64,000 nt of DNA from Bacteroides fragilis (lineage in GTDB: Bacteria; Bacteroidota; Bacteroidia; Bacteroidales; Bacteroidaceae): positions 1,178,001 to 1,242,000 of the forward strand of contig NZ_CP018937.1 of assembly GCF_002849695.1 (NCBI RefSeq). Reading direction: 5' to 3'. Below, piece by piece: positions 16,695 through 25,925 of the stretch. Under the pieces are notes generated by a model. The model did no database searches. It was given only the letters and a program-made list of their open reading frames with translations, and was not told the DNA's origin. The first letter of the stretch is position 1, and every line of letters begins with the position of its first letter. The position numbers were made by a program, and so were the translations under genes.

Positions 16695-17525
16695 ATGATA
16701 CAAGGTAAGAAATTTATCTCTCCGGGAACATGGTTCTCAATGATATATCCGTCAGATTGGAGCGAATTTGAAGACGGCGAAGGCTCCTTCCTCTTTTATA
16801 ATCCCGAACTTTGGACGGGTAACTTCCGTATCTCGGCCTATAAAGCGGATGCTGCTGCTCAAGGTGGCATGAATTATGGAAAGGACTCCATCCGTCAGGA
16901 ACTCAAGGAAAATCCTTCGGCCTCCTTGGTGAAGGTGGGGCAACTGGAGTGTGCCTATAGTAAAGAGATGTTTGAGGAAGAAGGTACCTATTACACCAGC
17001 CATCTTTGGGTGACAGGCATTGACAATGTGGCCTTTGAATGTTCGTTCACCGTACCGAAAGGAGAGCGTGTGGAGGAGGCGGAAAAGATCATATCCAGCC
17101 TTGAAATTCGTAAAGACGGACAGAAGTATCCCGCAGAAGTAATTCCCATTCGCCTTTCTGAAATCTATCAGGTGAACGAGGCTTATGAGTGGGTGACAGA
17201 TACAGTGAAGACACAGCTGAAGAAGGACTTTCAGGGTGTGGAGGAAGACCTCGAAAAGATACAGGAGGTGATTGACAGCGGTGTCCTTTCGCCCAAAAAG
17301 AAAGAGCCCTGGCTGGCATTCGGTATTGCCATCTGCACGATTCTGGCTAATGAAGTGGAAGGCATGGAATGGATGACGCTGGTTGACGGTAACCGGGAAG
17401 TACCGGTGCTTCGGTATAAAGATGCGGAACATCTGATTGATCCGATGAAACTGTTGTGGAGCCGGGTGAAAGCCGGAGAAAGATGCGAGGTGGCAGAGGC
17501 ATATAAAAAAGCACTGGCACACTAA
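16695..17525 (+). CDS. DUF3805/DUF3806-type protein
   Basis: 276 residues, no signal peptide. The first 145 residues (FISPGTWFSMIYPSDWSEFEDGEG) form the small beta-rich domain I associate with DUF3805. The second part (about 155-276, with EPWLAFGIAICTILANEVEGMEWMTLVDG) matches the DUF3806 style. Both are found together in Bacteroides; their biochemical role is unknown to me. It is the first gene of a tight run with the ABC-F, PHP and GH16 genes. Confidence 0.72.
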   Translation: MIQGKKFISPGTWFSMIYPSDWSEFEDGEGSFLFYNPELWTGNFRISAYKADAAAQGGMNYGKDSIRQELKENPSASLVKVGQLECAYSKEMFEEEGTYYTSHLWVTGIDNVAFECSFTVPKGERVEEAEKIISSLEIRKDGQKYPAEVIPIRLSEIYQVNEAYEWVTDTVKTQLKKDFQGVEEDLEKIQEVIDSGVLSPKKKEPWLAFGIAICTILANEVEGMEWMTLVDGNREVPVLRYKDAEHLIDPMKLLWSRVKAGERCEVAEAYKKALAH

Positions 17526-17550
17526 CCACATTTTATCATATACGATTATT

Positions 17551-19416
17551 ATGACCCCTTATTTGCAAGTAGATAACCTTACCAAATCCTTTGGGGATCT
17601 GGTACTTTTCGAAAATATTTCCTTCGGTATTGCCGAAGGACAGCGTATCGGCTTGATAGCTAAAAACGGTACAGGTAAAACCACCTTGCTGAATATACTT
17701 TCCGGTAAGGAAGGATATGACAGTGGAAATATTGTGTTCCGCCGTGACCTTCGTGTAGACTATCTGGAACAGGATCCGCAATATCCCGAAGAACTGACTG
17801 TATTGGAAGCCTGTTTTCATCATGGCAACAGTACGGTGGAGCTTATTAAGGAATACGAACGCTGTATGGAAACCGAAGGACATCCGGGACTGGATGACCT
17901 GTTGGTGCGTATGGACCATGAAAAAGCCTGGGAGTACGAACAGAAAGCCAAACAGATTCTTTCTCAACTCAAAATACGGAATTTTGAGCAACAGGTGAAA
18001 CATCTTTCCGGAGGCCAACTCAAACGGGTGGCTTTAGCCAATGCCCTGATTACCGAACCGGACTTGCTGATTCTGGATGAGCCCACCAACCACCTCGATC
18101 TTGATATGACCGAATGGCTGGAAGAGTACCTTCGTCGTACGAACCTTAGTCTGTTGATGGTAACGCATGACCGTTACTTCCTCGACCGGGTCTGTTCTGA
18201 AATCATCGAGATAGACAACCGTCAGGTTTATCAGTATAAAGGGAATTACAGCTATTATCTGGAGAAACGCCAGGAACGGATTGAGGCGAAGACGGTAGAG
18301 ATAGAGCGTGCCAATAATTTATATCGTACCGAGCTGGATTGGATGCGCCGTATGCCGCAAGCCCGCGGACATAAAGCCCGGTATCGTGAAGATGCTTTCT
18401 ACGAACTGGAGAAAGTAGCCAAACAACGGTTTAACAACGATAATGTGAAACTGGAGGTGAAGGCTTCCTACATTGGCAGTAAGATATTTGAAGCCGATCA
18501 TCTCTATAAGAGTTTCGGTGACCTGAAGATATTGGAAGATTTCTCTTACATCTTTGCCCGTTACGAGAAGATGGGGATTGTTGGGAACAACGGTACGGGT
18601 AAGTCTACTTTTATAAAGATATTGATGGGACAGGTGCAGCCCGATAGCGGTACGCTGGATATCGGGGAGACCGTACGTTTCGGATATTACTCGCAGGACG
18701 GATTGCAGTTTGACGAGCAAATGAAGGTGATTGACGTTGTGCAGGATATCGCCGAAGTGATTGAGCTGGGTAACGGCAAGAAGCTGACAGCCTCTCAGTT
18801 CCTGCAACATTTCCTGTTTACTCCCGAAACTCAACACAGCTATGTTTATAAGCTGAGCGGTGGAGAGCGCCGTCGTCTTTATCTCTGTACCGTGCTGATG
18901 CGTAATCCGAACTTTCTGGTACTTGATGAACCGACAAACGATCTCGACATCATTACCCTGAATGTGCTGGAAGAGTATTTGCAGAACTTCAAGGGATGCG
19001 TGATTGTCGTTTCCCATGACCGCTATTTTATGGATAAGGTGGTCGATCACTTGCTGGTATTCAATGGACAGGGAGATATCCGTGACTTTCCCGGTAACTA
19101 TAGCGATTACCGGGACTGGAAAGAAGCGAAGTCCCAAAAGGAGAAGGAAGCTGAGAAACCGCAGGAGGAAAAGACAGCCCGTGTCCGTCTGAACGATAAG
19201 CGTAAGATGAGTTTCAAAGAGAAACGGGAGTTCGAACAACTGGAGAAAGAAATAGCCGGGCTGGAAGCCGAGAAAGCACAGATAGAGGAACTGCTTTGCA
19301 GCGGTACACTTTCGGTGGATGAACTGACCGATAAATCAAAGCGGCTGCCGGAGGTAAACGATTTGATAGACGAGAAAACCATGCGCTGGCTTGAACTTAG
19401 TGAAATAGAATCATGA
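17551..19416 (+). CDS. ABC-F ATPase (Uup-like)
   Basis: 621 residues with two ABC cassettes and no membrane segments. Cassette 1: Walker A AKNGTGKTT, signature LSGGQLKR, Walker B LLILDEPTNHLD. An interdomain linker follows (about 245-310). Cassette 2: Walker A GNNGTGKST, signature LSGGERRR, Walker B FLVLDEPTNDLD. A charged coiled-coil tail (about 545-610) is typical of Uup. ABC-F proteins act on the ribosome, not in transport. Uup-like members are linked to ribosome homeostasis or DNA-related phenotypes, while other branches give antibiotic resistance; nothing here points to resistance. The stop overlaps the next start by 4 bases. Confidence 0.92.
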   Translation: MTPYLQVDNLTKSFGDLVLFENISFGIAEGQRIGLIAKNGTGKTTLLNILSGKEGYDSGNIVFRRDLRVDYLEQDPQYPEELTVLEACFHHGNSTVELIKEYERCMETEGHPGLDDLLVRMDHEKAWEYEQKAKQILSQLKIRNFEQQVKHLSGGQLKRVALANALITEPDLLILDEPTNHLDLDMTEWLEEYLRRTNLSLLMVTHDRYFLDRVCSEIIEIDNRQVYQYKGNYSYYLEKRQERIEAKTVEIERANNLYRTELDWMRRMPQARGHKARYREDAFYELEKVAKQRFNNDNVKLEVKASYIGSKIFEADHLYKSFGDLKILEDFSYIFARYEKMGIVGNNGTGKSTFIKILMGQVQPDSGTLDIGETVRFGYYSQDGLQFDEQMKVIDVVQDIAEVIELGNGKKLTASQFLQHFLFTPETQHSYVYKLSGGERRRLYLCTVLMRNPNFLVLDEPTNDLDIITLNVLEEYLQNFKGCVIVVSHDRYFMDKVVDHLLVFNGQGDIRDFPGNYSDYRDWKEAKSQKEKEAEKPQEEKTARVRLNDKRKMSFKEKREFEQLEKEIAGLEAEKAQIEELLCSGTLSVDELTDKSKRLPEVNDLIDEKTMRWLELSEIES

Positions 19417-20246
19417 ATCTGACTAATTATCATAGCCATACCCTCTATTGTGACGGCCGGGCCGGCATGGAGGATTTTATCCGTTTTGCCATCAGCCAGG
19501 GATTTACATCCTATGGTATTTCTTCGCATGCTCCGCTACCGTTCCCTACCCATTGGACGATGGAGTGGGATCGTATGGACGACTATCTGGCTGAGTTTGC
19601 CCGGATGAAGGAGAAGTATGCTTCGGAGATTGAACTGGCTATCGGGCTGGAGATAGACTACCTGAATGAAGACAGTAATCCGGCTGTGCCGCGTTTCCGC
19701 GAATTGCCGCTCGATTATCGTATCGGCTCGGTACATTTGCTCTATAACGATCGGGAAGAAGTGGTTGATATCGATGTGTGTGCGGAAGTATTCAGGGATA
19801 TTGTCGATCAGCATTTCGGTGGTGATCTCGATCGTGTGGTACGTCTGTATTACGAACGTCTGTTGCGGATGGTGGAATTGGGAGGGTTTGATATCTTAGG
19901 ACATGCCGACAAGATGCATCATAATGCAGCCTGTTACCGTCCCGGCCTGTTGGACGAACCTTGGTATGATGACTTGATGCACGATTATTTCTCAGCTGTT
20001 GCGGCCAAAGGGTATATCGTAGAGATCAATACCAAGGCTTTGCATCACTTGGGTACCTTCTTTCCGAACGAACGCTATTTCCCGTTGTTGAAGGAGTTGG
20101 GTGTCCGCATACAGGTGAACAGTGATTCGCATTATCCCGAGCGTATCAACAGCGGACGTCCCGAAGCATTGGATGCTTTACGGAAGGCCGGGTTTGAGAC
20201 AGTGACCGAATGGCATGGTGGAAAATGGGTGGAGGTCTCACTTTAA
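19413..20246 (+). CDS. PHP-domain histidinol-phosphatase
   Basis: 277 residues. PHP metal-binding motifs are visible: YHSHTLYCDG near the start, GLEIDY, IGSVHLLY, LGHADKMHH and VNSDSHYPER. This pattern matches the HisK-type histidinol-phosphatase of histidine biosynthesis, which hydrolyses L-histidinol phosphate. No other his genes are nearby, so related phosphoesterase activity remains possible. Translation is coupled to the ABC-F gene by an ATGA overlap. Confidence 0.85.
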   Translation: MNLTNYHSHTLYCDGRAGMEDFIRFAISQGFTSYGISSHAPLPFPTHWTMEWDRMDDYLAEFARMKEKYASEIELAIGLEIDYLNEDSNPAVPRFRELPLDYRIGSVHLLYNDREEVVDIDVCAEVFRDIVDQHFGGDLDRVVRLYYERLLRMVELGGFDILGHADKMHHNAACYRPGLLDEPWYDDLMHDYFSAVAAKGYIVEINTKALHHLGTFFPNERYFPLLKELGVRIQVNSDSHYPERINSGRPEALDALRKAGFETVTEWHGGKWVEVSL

Positions 20247-20257
20247 ACCAATATATC

Positions 20258-21082
20258 ATGAAACACAAAAACTTATTGTTAACCTTGCCGTTTGTCTTTT
20301 GGACATTTGCCGGCATATCATTGTCATCCTGCAAAGATACCCCTGTCCGTAAGCTTTATAAAAGCGATATAGACTGGAGGCTCACTTGGCAAGATGAGTT
20401 CGAGAAAGACGGTACACCCGATCCGGAAAAGTGGGTGTTCTCTCCTTGGCATCCCTTTTGCCGGGACAATAACTTTGTTACATTCGTAAAAGACGGTAAG
20501 TTGATTTTGCGTGCTTTGCCCAATAGCGATCCGAATGATACGATCCGCTACATGGCCGGTTGTGTTGAGACTTTGGGTAAAAAAGATTTCTTGTACGGAC
20601 GCTTTGAGGTGTGTGCCAAACTGGGCAGCGCTAAAGGTTCCTGGCCTGCTATCTGGCTCAAGCCGACTGATTCTACAACGTATGGTGCGTGGCCCAAATG
20701 TGGAGAGATCGATATAATGGAACAATTGAACAAAGATACATTCGTCTATCATACCATGCATACCGAATATATCAAAGTGTTAGGACATAAAACAGATCCG
20801 GACTATTATACCACCGCATCCTACAATCCGCATGAATTTAATGTGTTTGGGATGGAATGGACACCGGATAAGATTGATATGTTCATCAATGATTCGCTCA
20901 CTTTCAGTTATCCCCGCATCAAAGAGGAGGGTTCTGTGCAGTGGCCTTTCGATGTTCCGTTCTTCCTGCTGCTCAACCAGATACTCGGGGGATGGGCAGG
21001 AGAGATAGACGATGCGGAGCTTCCCGTACAGATGGAGGTCGACTGGGTGAGATATTACGAATTGCCTGAAAACATGAGATAG
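20258..21082 (+). CDS. Glycoside hydrolase family 16 lipoprotein
   Basis: 274 residues from ATG 20258, which gives a lipoprotein signal (lipobox ISLSSC). A longer frame starting within the preceding gene lacks one. The GH16 catalytic motif GEIDIMEQ provides nucleophile Glu150, Asp152 and acid/base Glu155. Supporting segments are WQDEFEKDGTPDPEKWVF at the N-terminus and FFLLLNQILGGWAG near the C-terminus. GH16 enzymes cleave beta-1,3 or beta-1,3/1,4 glucans, galactans or related polymers; substrate cannot be read here. There is no SusCD pair next to it. The gene begins 11 bases after the PHP gene. Confidence 0.88.
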   Translation: MKHKNLLLTLPFVFWTFAGISLSSCKDTPVRKLYKSDIDWRLTWQDEFEKDGTPDPEKWVFSPWHPFCRDNNFVTFVKDGKLILRALPNSDPNDTIRYMAGCVETLGKKDFLYGRFEVCAKLGSAKGSWPAIWLKPTDSTTYGAWPKCGEIDIMEQLNKDTFVYHTMHTEYIKVLGHKTDPDYYTTASYNPHEFNVFGMEWTPDKIDMFINDSLTFSYPRIKEEGSVQWPFDVPFFLLLNQILGGWAGEIDDAELPVQMEVDWVRYYELPENMR

Positions 21083-21097
21083 CCGGAAGGTAGATTC

Positions 21098-23119
21098 TTA
21101 GATCTCTCCTTTGGGAAAAACAGCTTGGGAAACCGGGGTACCGTCTGCACGATACAGATAGGTTCCCGGTTTTTTTATAGGTATCTTTTTTCCGTTATAC
21201 AGCTTGAGAGTCGTTGCCTGCCAAATAGCGACGTAGTACATTTTGTCGATAAATGCCACCTGTGCCTTTTCGTCATTTTGCAATACCTGTACTTTTGAAA
21301 TATCGAATGCAGCCGTCTTCTCCTGAGTGGAAGCCGGGAGCACCAAATACCGGTAAGTGGCAGGGACACCTGACGGATGTTTGATGTAAATAGAGAAAAT
21401 TTCATCTTCTAACATCCGGGGAGCGTACATTCCCATGAAGTCGTGCCACTGTCCTTTCTTCTTTTCTGCCAGTGCCAGGCAAAGTTCGTCTTGCAGAAGG
21501 ATATATCCGGTGTTATCGTGGAAATAACGGCGGTTTCCTTCCGTCCATATTTCACCATTCTTGAACCGTTGATCGATGGAGGTGATAAGTGTGGCAGTGC
21601 TGTCTGCATGGATATCGCTTCCCAGGCACAGGATAAATTCATTGGTGAATATCCATGCTTTGTTCGCGGATAGCCCGTTACGGTTCAAGTGCATGGCGGT
21701 GATTCCCTGTTTTCCGTTTGTTGCTCCACCTGTGAAATTGGTTTTGTTGCGTGAATTCGGTCCGTTGTCTGTCGGGATGGGAGCATTGCTTTCATAGGTT
21801 GTGATACCGGGTATCCGGCGCCAGTTCCAGAAAGGGAAAATATTGTGGTATTCATCTCCCCGAATATACGTATAGACAGCTCCGTCTGCCATGTAATATC
21901 CCTTCAGGTTATCCTCATTTACCAGTTCCGTACCGATCACCCGGCTGGATGCCATGCGTAAAGATGCCATCCAATCAGAGGTACGGTGAATGGTCAGGTC
22001 GGAATCTTTGAAGAACTTATTTCCTGTGAAATCGTTTTCTGCATCCGGATGTAGAAAGTTGCGGGCTATAAATGCCTCTATTTCCTGTGTCTGCTGTTCA
22101 TTGCTTCCCTTCATCAGTGAGCAGGCTGCGAAGAGCAGGTTGAATGATTTGTGAAGATCGGCGCTGTGGAAGAGTTGCCGGTTCAATCCGTTTACGTCCC
22201 AATGACCTTTCCATACAATCCACTGATACCCTTTCAGAAGAAGGGATACAAGGATATCCTGTTGTTCCTGGCTGAATGCAAGAGGGGTGTCGGCAAACAG
22301 TTCGGAATAAAAACTCATGTTGCAGAGGAAAGAAAGTCCGTAATTGCCGAACTGTTGTTGGGGACCATGCTGATGGAAGCTCCAGTCCGGCTGAATACCC
22401 TCTTTCTGTCCCAGTACGATTTCCAAGCCAATGTTTTCCCGTGCCTCTTTTACCAATTGGGAGTCATTCAAGAGCAAGCCCCGGATCAGTACATTGCCTG
22501 CCAGCCATACTTTGTTCTGTCCTGTCATGCCAAAATGGGATTGTTCCATCACCCGCACGGCTTCCTGCTTTTCTTTTTCCGTCATTTCTGCTTCGAAAAG
22601 GAGGAAAGCCGGTCCCAAGGTGCGGGGAATACCTATTTGATTGTACCACCAGTTTTTGCAGACCAGTTTTTCGGTGAACCAGTAATTCATGGCTTGGTGA
22701 ATAATGCTGGTTACGGCTGAAATCTCCTGTGCGGAAGCATTCTCTTTTTCGCGGGCATAATATTTGGTTAGTTTCAGTATCCGCTCTGTGTGTTGTTTCG
22801 GTTCCCATCCCGAGCGTTTGGTATCGGCATAATTGATGTCCGGCCATGAACCGTCTCCCCGTATCGTACTGATCAGTCGGTGTATCTCTTCCCGGCGGAT
22901 AGGGTAAAGTTGTTGAAGTTCGATAACGTTCTGGTCGGATACCTCTTTTTCGGGAGGAATTTTAGATAATAGTTGTAAGAAAGCTTGTTTGCTCTCGTCC
23001 TGTCCGATAACCGACCGGATATAATTCTGTTTGATAAGTTCGCTTTCTTTGCCTGTTTGTGCAGTAAGATGAGAAAGGAAAGTACAGATAAACAGTACTG
23101 ATAGGAAGATTCTTTTCAT
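21098..23119 (-). CDS. Polysaccharide lyase family 8-like enzyme
   Basis: 673 residues from ATG 23119, which begins a signal peptide cleaved after HLTAQ. ATG 23137 is an alternative start. The alpha/alpha-toroid half carries NWWYNQIGIPR (catalytic Asn region) and PDWSFHQHGPQQQFGNYG (catalytic His and Tyr region), the latter unusual in having Trp where many PL8 members have Gly. LKGYYMADGAVYTYIRGDEYHNIFPFWNWRRIPG opens the beta-sandwich half. Length matches chondroitin AC/hyaluronate/xanthan lyases (about 700 residues). It should cleave uronate-containing polymers by beta-elimination in the periplasm or at the surface. The polymer is not determinable. Confidence 0.85.
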   Translation of the reverse strand: MKRIFLSVLFICTFLSHLTAQTGKESELIKQNYIRSVIGQDESKQAFLQLLSKIPPEKEVSDQNVIELQQLYPIRREEIHRLISTIRGDGSWPDINYADTKRSGWEPKQHTERILKLTKYYAREKENASAQEISAVTSIIHQAMNYWFTEKLVCKNWWYNQIGIPRTLGPAFLLFEAEMTEKEKQEAVRVMEQSHFGMTGQNKVWLAGNVLIRGLLLNDSQLVKEARENIGLEIVLGQKEGIQPDWSFHQHGPQQQFGNYGLSFLCNMSFYSELFADTPLAFSQEQQDILVSLLLKGYQWIVWKGHWDVNGLNRQLFHSADLHKSFNLLFAACSLMKGSNEQQTQEIEAFIARNFLHPDAENDFTGNKFFKDSDLTIHRTSDWMASLRMASSRVIGTELVNEDNLKGYYMADGAVYTYIRGDEYHNIFPFWNWRRIPGITTYESNAPIPTDNGPNSRNKTNFTGGATNGKQGITAMHLNRNGLSANKAWIFTNEFILCLGSDIHADSTATLITSIDQRFKNGEIWTEGNRRYFHDNTGYILLQDELCLALAEKKKGQWHDFMGMYAPRMLEDEIFSIYIKHPSGVPATYRYLVLPASTQEKTAAFDISKVQVLQNDEKAQVAFIDKMYYVAIWQATTLKLYNGKKIPIKKPGTYLYRADGTPVSQAVFPKGEI

Positions 23120-23183
23120 ATATCGTGTGTCTTTCATTGCATGTATTAAATTAGGCCTTGACGGGAGGAATGTGTCAATACTC

Positions 23184-23283
23184 TTTCCACTACGGAGAAT
23201 ACGGGGTAACACAGATTATCTGTGTTGGTAACCAATGATCTGAGATTCTCTCCGTGTCACTCTGTATTCTCTGTGGTGAGTTC
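23184..23283. repeat. Inverted-repeat intergenic element (TTCACCACAGA family)
   Basis: Left arm TTCCACTACGGAGAATACGG and right arm TCTGTATTCTCTGTGGTGAG in opposite orientation, in the gap between two minus-strand genes. Divergent from consensus but clearly the same family. Confidence 0.65.
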
Positions 23284-23314
23284 TGACTTTACCTCCGTTA
23301 AGCCCTGAGTGCAT

Positions 23315-24550
23315 TTACTCCGTACGTTTACAGGAGTTTGCCTGTAAGAATTCGTTCAGTGCATCTTCATAATTACCTTGTAACAAAATGTGATGGTTCC
23401 CGAGTGGATTCTTCAGGAAATAATCAGCCGGTGCATTCATTTTTATACGTACTTGTGTACGGCACATATTGATGTAATTGGTGTTTTCGGTCAGAGTTCC
23501 GGTAGAAAGGTAATATTCGTCCAGACATTCTCCACCACATTTCACGATAGTGACATCTCCGGTCGGCAGCAGTCCCTGAATACCGATACCGCTTTCCGTT
23601 TCAAAATGGCTGCGGATGATATAACGTTCGGTTTGCTTCATTCCGATTGTGCAATGTGCCAGTATTATTTCGTTGCTCCGGGCGTTAATCATCGAGGGGT
23701 TTGCCATGAAGCCCACTTTCCCGGTCAGTGCTTTGGCAGCGAGTAATGTAAATACAGATTGCAGATCCCCTTCACATCCGGCAATGATCCCTTCGTCGTT
23801 CAGCATGGCAAGAGCCAGGCAACCGGTAGTACCGGTGCGCTCTATCAGTTTGAAACAACTCAGGGTAACGGCGCTTAGTTTTTCTTCTTTACAGATTCGC
23901 TTGACGGCCCGGTAAAGGCGCATTGCCTTAATCATATCTTCGGGAGTCCCTTCACGGCATGCCAGAGCTTGCGAAGCAACCGCGGCGCATGAGGCACCGA
24001 CTTCGTTGTCTGTAATACGGTCGTATACGTCATAAATCCGTTCCAACGGAATGTCCAGATACTCAATTCCCCAACGCCGCTTTGCGAGCAGATAATCCAC
24101 ATTACTTGCAATCAGCCATGAAGAAGGGGTGCCGATCACTCCGATGCGAAGCCCTACTAATGAACGTTGTGCCTTGAAATTGGTATAAAGTATCTGGATT
24201 CGTTGAACGATACTCATAAAGTCTCCATGGAGGATTTCACTTTTCATACCCCGCCCACGTAACCAAGAGGAAATTTCCAGTGCTGCAGCCAGGGAGTTTT
24301 GCATTCCGTCGGCCAGTATAATGGCAGGGCGGGGGAGCGATTCGAAGCATTGCATTACCAGTCTTTCTACCCCTCCGGTAGCAATGAAAATGATGCTGAA
24401 TTCATCTTTTGGCAACTGGCTGATGTCCCGGTAATCAATAAAATTTACGGTGAAATATTTTTCCAGTTCACTGAGAATCGCTTCGTGTGAACTACGTACA
24501 GTGGCTTGCTTATGCAGAATCGATGCAAATGTGATCAGGTTTATGGTCAT
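23315..24550 (-). CDS. L-fucose/L-arabinose isomerase-like protein
   Basis: 411 residues, cytosolic. The N-terminal part has Rossmann-like strands (SIIFIATGGVERLV, LRIGVIGTPSSWLI). The C-terminal part carries AVTLSCFKLIERTGTTGCLALAMLNDEGIIAGCEGDLQSVFTL, a pattern of the fucose isomerase-like family, with the Glu/Asp of CEGD as likely metal ligands. Such proteins interconvert aldoses and ketoses, but many family members lack known substrates. It is encoded downstream of a divergent promoter pair shared with the aminotransferase gene (minus-strand box TACATTTG at 24588-24581). Confidence 0.72.
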   Translation of the reverse strand: MTINLITFASILHKQATVRSSHEAILSELEKYFTVNFIDYRDISQLPKDEFSIIFIATGGVERLVMQCFESLPRPAIILADGMQNSLAAALEISSWLRGRGMKSEILHGDFMSIVQRIQILYTNFKAQRSLVGLRIGVIGTPSSWLIASNVDYLLAKRRWGIEYLDIPLERIYDVYDRITDNEVGASCAAVASQALACREGTPEDMIKAMRLYRAVKRICKEEKLSAVTLSCFKLIERTGTTGCLALAMLNDEGIIAGCEGDLQSVFTLLAAKALTGKVGFMANPSMINARSNEIILAHCTIGMKQTERYIIRSHFETESGIGIQGLLPTGDVTIVKCGGECLDEYYLSTGTLTENTNYINMCRTQVRIKMNAPADYFLKNPLGNHHILLQGNYEDALNEFLQANSCKRTE

Positions 24551-24580
24551 TATGTTATCGTTTTAGGTTTGTAGTTATAC

Positions 24581-24679
24581 AAATGTATCGTTTTCTGTTG
24601 ATATTACCACAACGTTTTTACCCTTGATAAGGTTTTTAAAGTTTTTATGTCTTTGTGTCCGATTTATTGTGTACATTTG
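24581..24679. promoter_or_regulatory. Divergent promoter region
   Basis: TACATTTG occurs on the minus strand at 24588-24581 (isomerase-like gene) and on the plus strand at 24672-24679 (aminotransferase), with a TTTG at 24652-24655 upstream of the latter. Confidence 0.55.
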
Positions 24680-24719
24680 CCGCTCATATTTATTAATTGA
24701 CCATTTATAATTCAAGATT

Positions 24720-25919
24720 ATGCCAACCATATCGATTCGCGGAACAGAGATGCCTGCATCTCCTATCAGAAAGCTGGCTCCCCTGGCAGATGCTGCCAAA
24801 CAGCGGGGAATCCATGTATTTCACCTGAACATCGGACAGCCAGACCTGCCCACTCCTCAGGCCGCGATTGACGCGATACGCAACATCGACCGCAAGGTGC
24901 TTGAATATAGCCCCAGTGCCGGTTATCGTAGCTATCGCGAGAAATTAGTAGGATATTACGAGAAATTCAATATCAACCTGACAGCAGATGATATAATCAT
25001 TACTACCGGAGGTTCCGAAGCTGTACTTTTCTCATTCATGTCGTGTCTTAATCCGGGAGACGAGATCATTGTTCCCGAACCAGCTTACGCCAACTATATG
25101 GCTTTTGCCATTTCGGCCGGAGCTAAAATACGCACCATTGCTACGACAATCGAAGAAGGTTTCTCGCTTCCGAAAGTAGAGAAATTTGAAGAGTTGATCA
25201 ACGAACGTACTAAGGGTATCTTGATCTGCAATCCGAATAATCCGACTGGCTATCTGTATACCCGACGTGAGATGAATCAGATCCGTGACCTGGTGAAGAA
25301 GTATGATCTTTTCCTTTTCTCCGATGAAGTGTACCGTGAGTTTATCTATACCGGTTCCCCTTATATTTCGGCTTGCCATCTGGAAGGAATTGAAAATAAC
25401 GTAGTGCTGATTGACTCTGTTTCCAAGCGTTATTCGGAATGTGGTATCCGCATCGGTGCCTTGATAACCAAGAATAAAGAAGTGCGTGATGCAGTGATGA
25501 AGTTCTGTCAGGCACGTTTGAGTCCTCCGCTGATCGGACAGATTGCTGCCGAAGCTTCACTGGATGCTCCCGAAGAGTACTCACGCGAAACTTATGACGA
25601 ATACGTTGAGCGCCGTAAATGTTTGATTGACGGTCTGAACCGTATACCGGGTGTTTATTCCCCCATTCCGATGGGAGCTTTCTATACAGTAGCCAAGTTA
25701 CCTGTCGATGATTCGGATAAATTCTGTGCCTGGTGTCTCTCTGAGTTTGAGTATGAAGGACAGACAGTGTTTATGGCTCCGGCTTCCGGTTTCTATACTA
25801 CTCCGGGCTCCGGAAAGAATGAAGTCCGTATTGCTTACGTATTGAAAAAGGAAGATTTAACCCGTGCGCTCTTTGTTCTGCAAAAAGCATTGGAGGCTTA
25901 TCCGGGAAGAACAGAATAA
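24720..25919 (+). CDS. Class I PLP-dependent aminotransferase
   Basis: 399 residues. Class I/II fold signs: LNIGQPDLPTP near the N-terminus, YSPSAGYRSYREKL, CNPNNPTGYLYTR (substrate/PLP contact), FSDEVYREFIY (PLP-pyridine Asp), the PLP-Schiff-base lysine in DSVSKRYSECGIRIG, and VRIAYVL for the carboxylate-binding Arg. It probably transaminates aspartate, aromatic or related amino acids with 2-oxoglutarate; specificity cannot be told. The next gene starts 6 bases after its stop. Confidence 0.9.
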   Translation: MPTISIRGTEMPASPIRKLAPLADAAKQRGIHVFHLNIGQPDLPTPQAAIDAIRNIDRKVLEYSPSAGYRSYREKLVGYYEKFNINLTADDIIITTGGSEAVLFSFMSCLNPGDEIIVPEPAYANYMAFAISAGAKIRTIATTIEEGFSLPKVEKFEELINERTKGILICNPNNPTGYLYTRREMNQIRDLVKKYDLFLFSDEVYREFIYTGSPYISACHLEGIENNVVLIDSVSKRYSECGIRIGALITKNKEVRDAVMKFCQARLSPPLIGQIAAEASLDAPEEYSRETYDEYVERRKCLIDGLNRIPGVYSPIPMGAFYTVAKLPVDDSDKFCAWCLSEFEYEGQTVFMAPASGFYTTPGSGKNEVRIAYVLKKEDLTRALFVLQKALEAYPGRTE

Positions 25920-25925
25920 GACCTG

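Noticed and set aside
18319..19239. 306-codon antisense ORF
   Set aside because: Opposite the second cassette of the ABC-F gene; shadow frame.
20258..23119. A polysaccharide-utilisation locus made of the GH16 and PL8 genes
   Set aside because: The genes are convergent, with no SusCD pair or regulator beside them.
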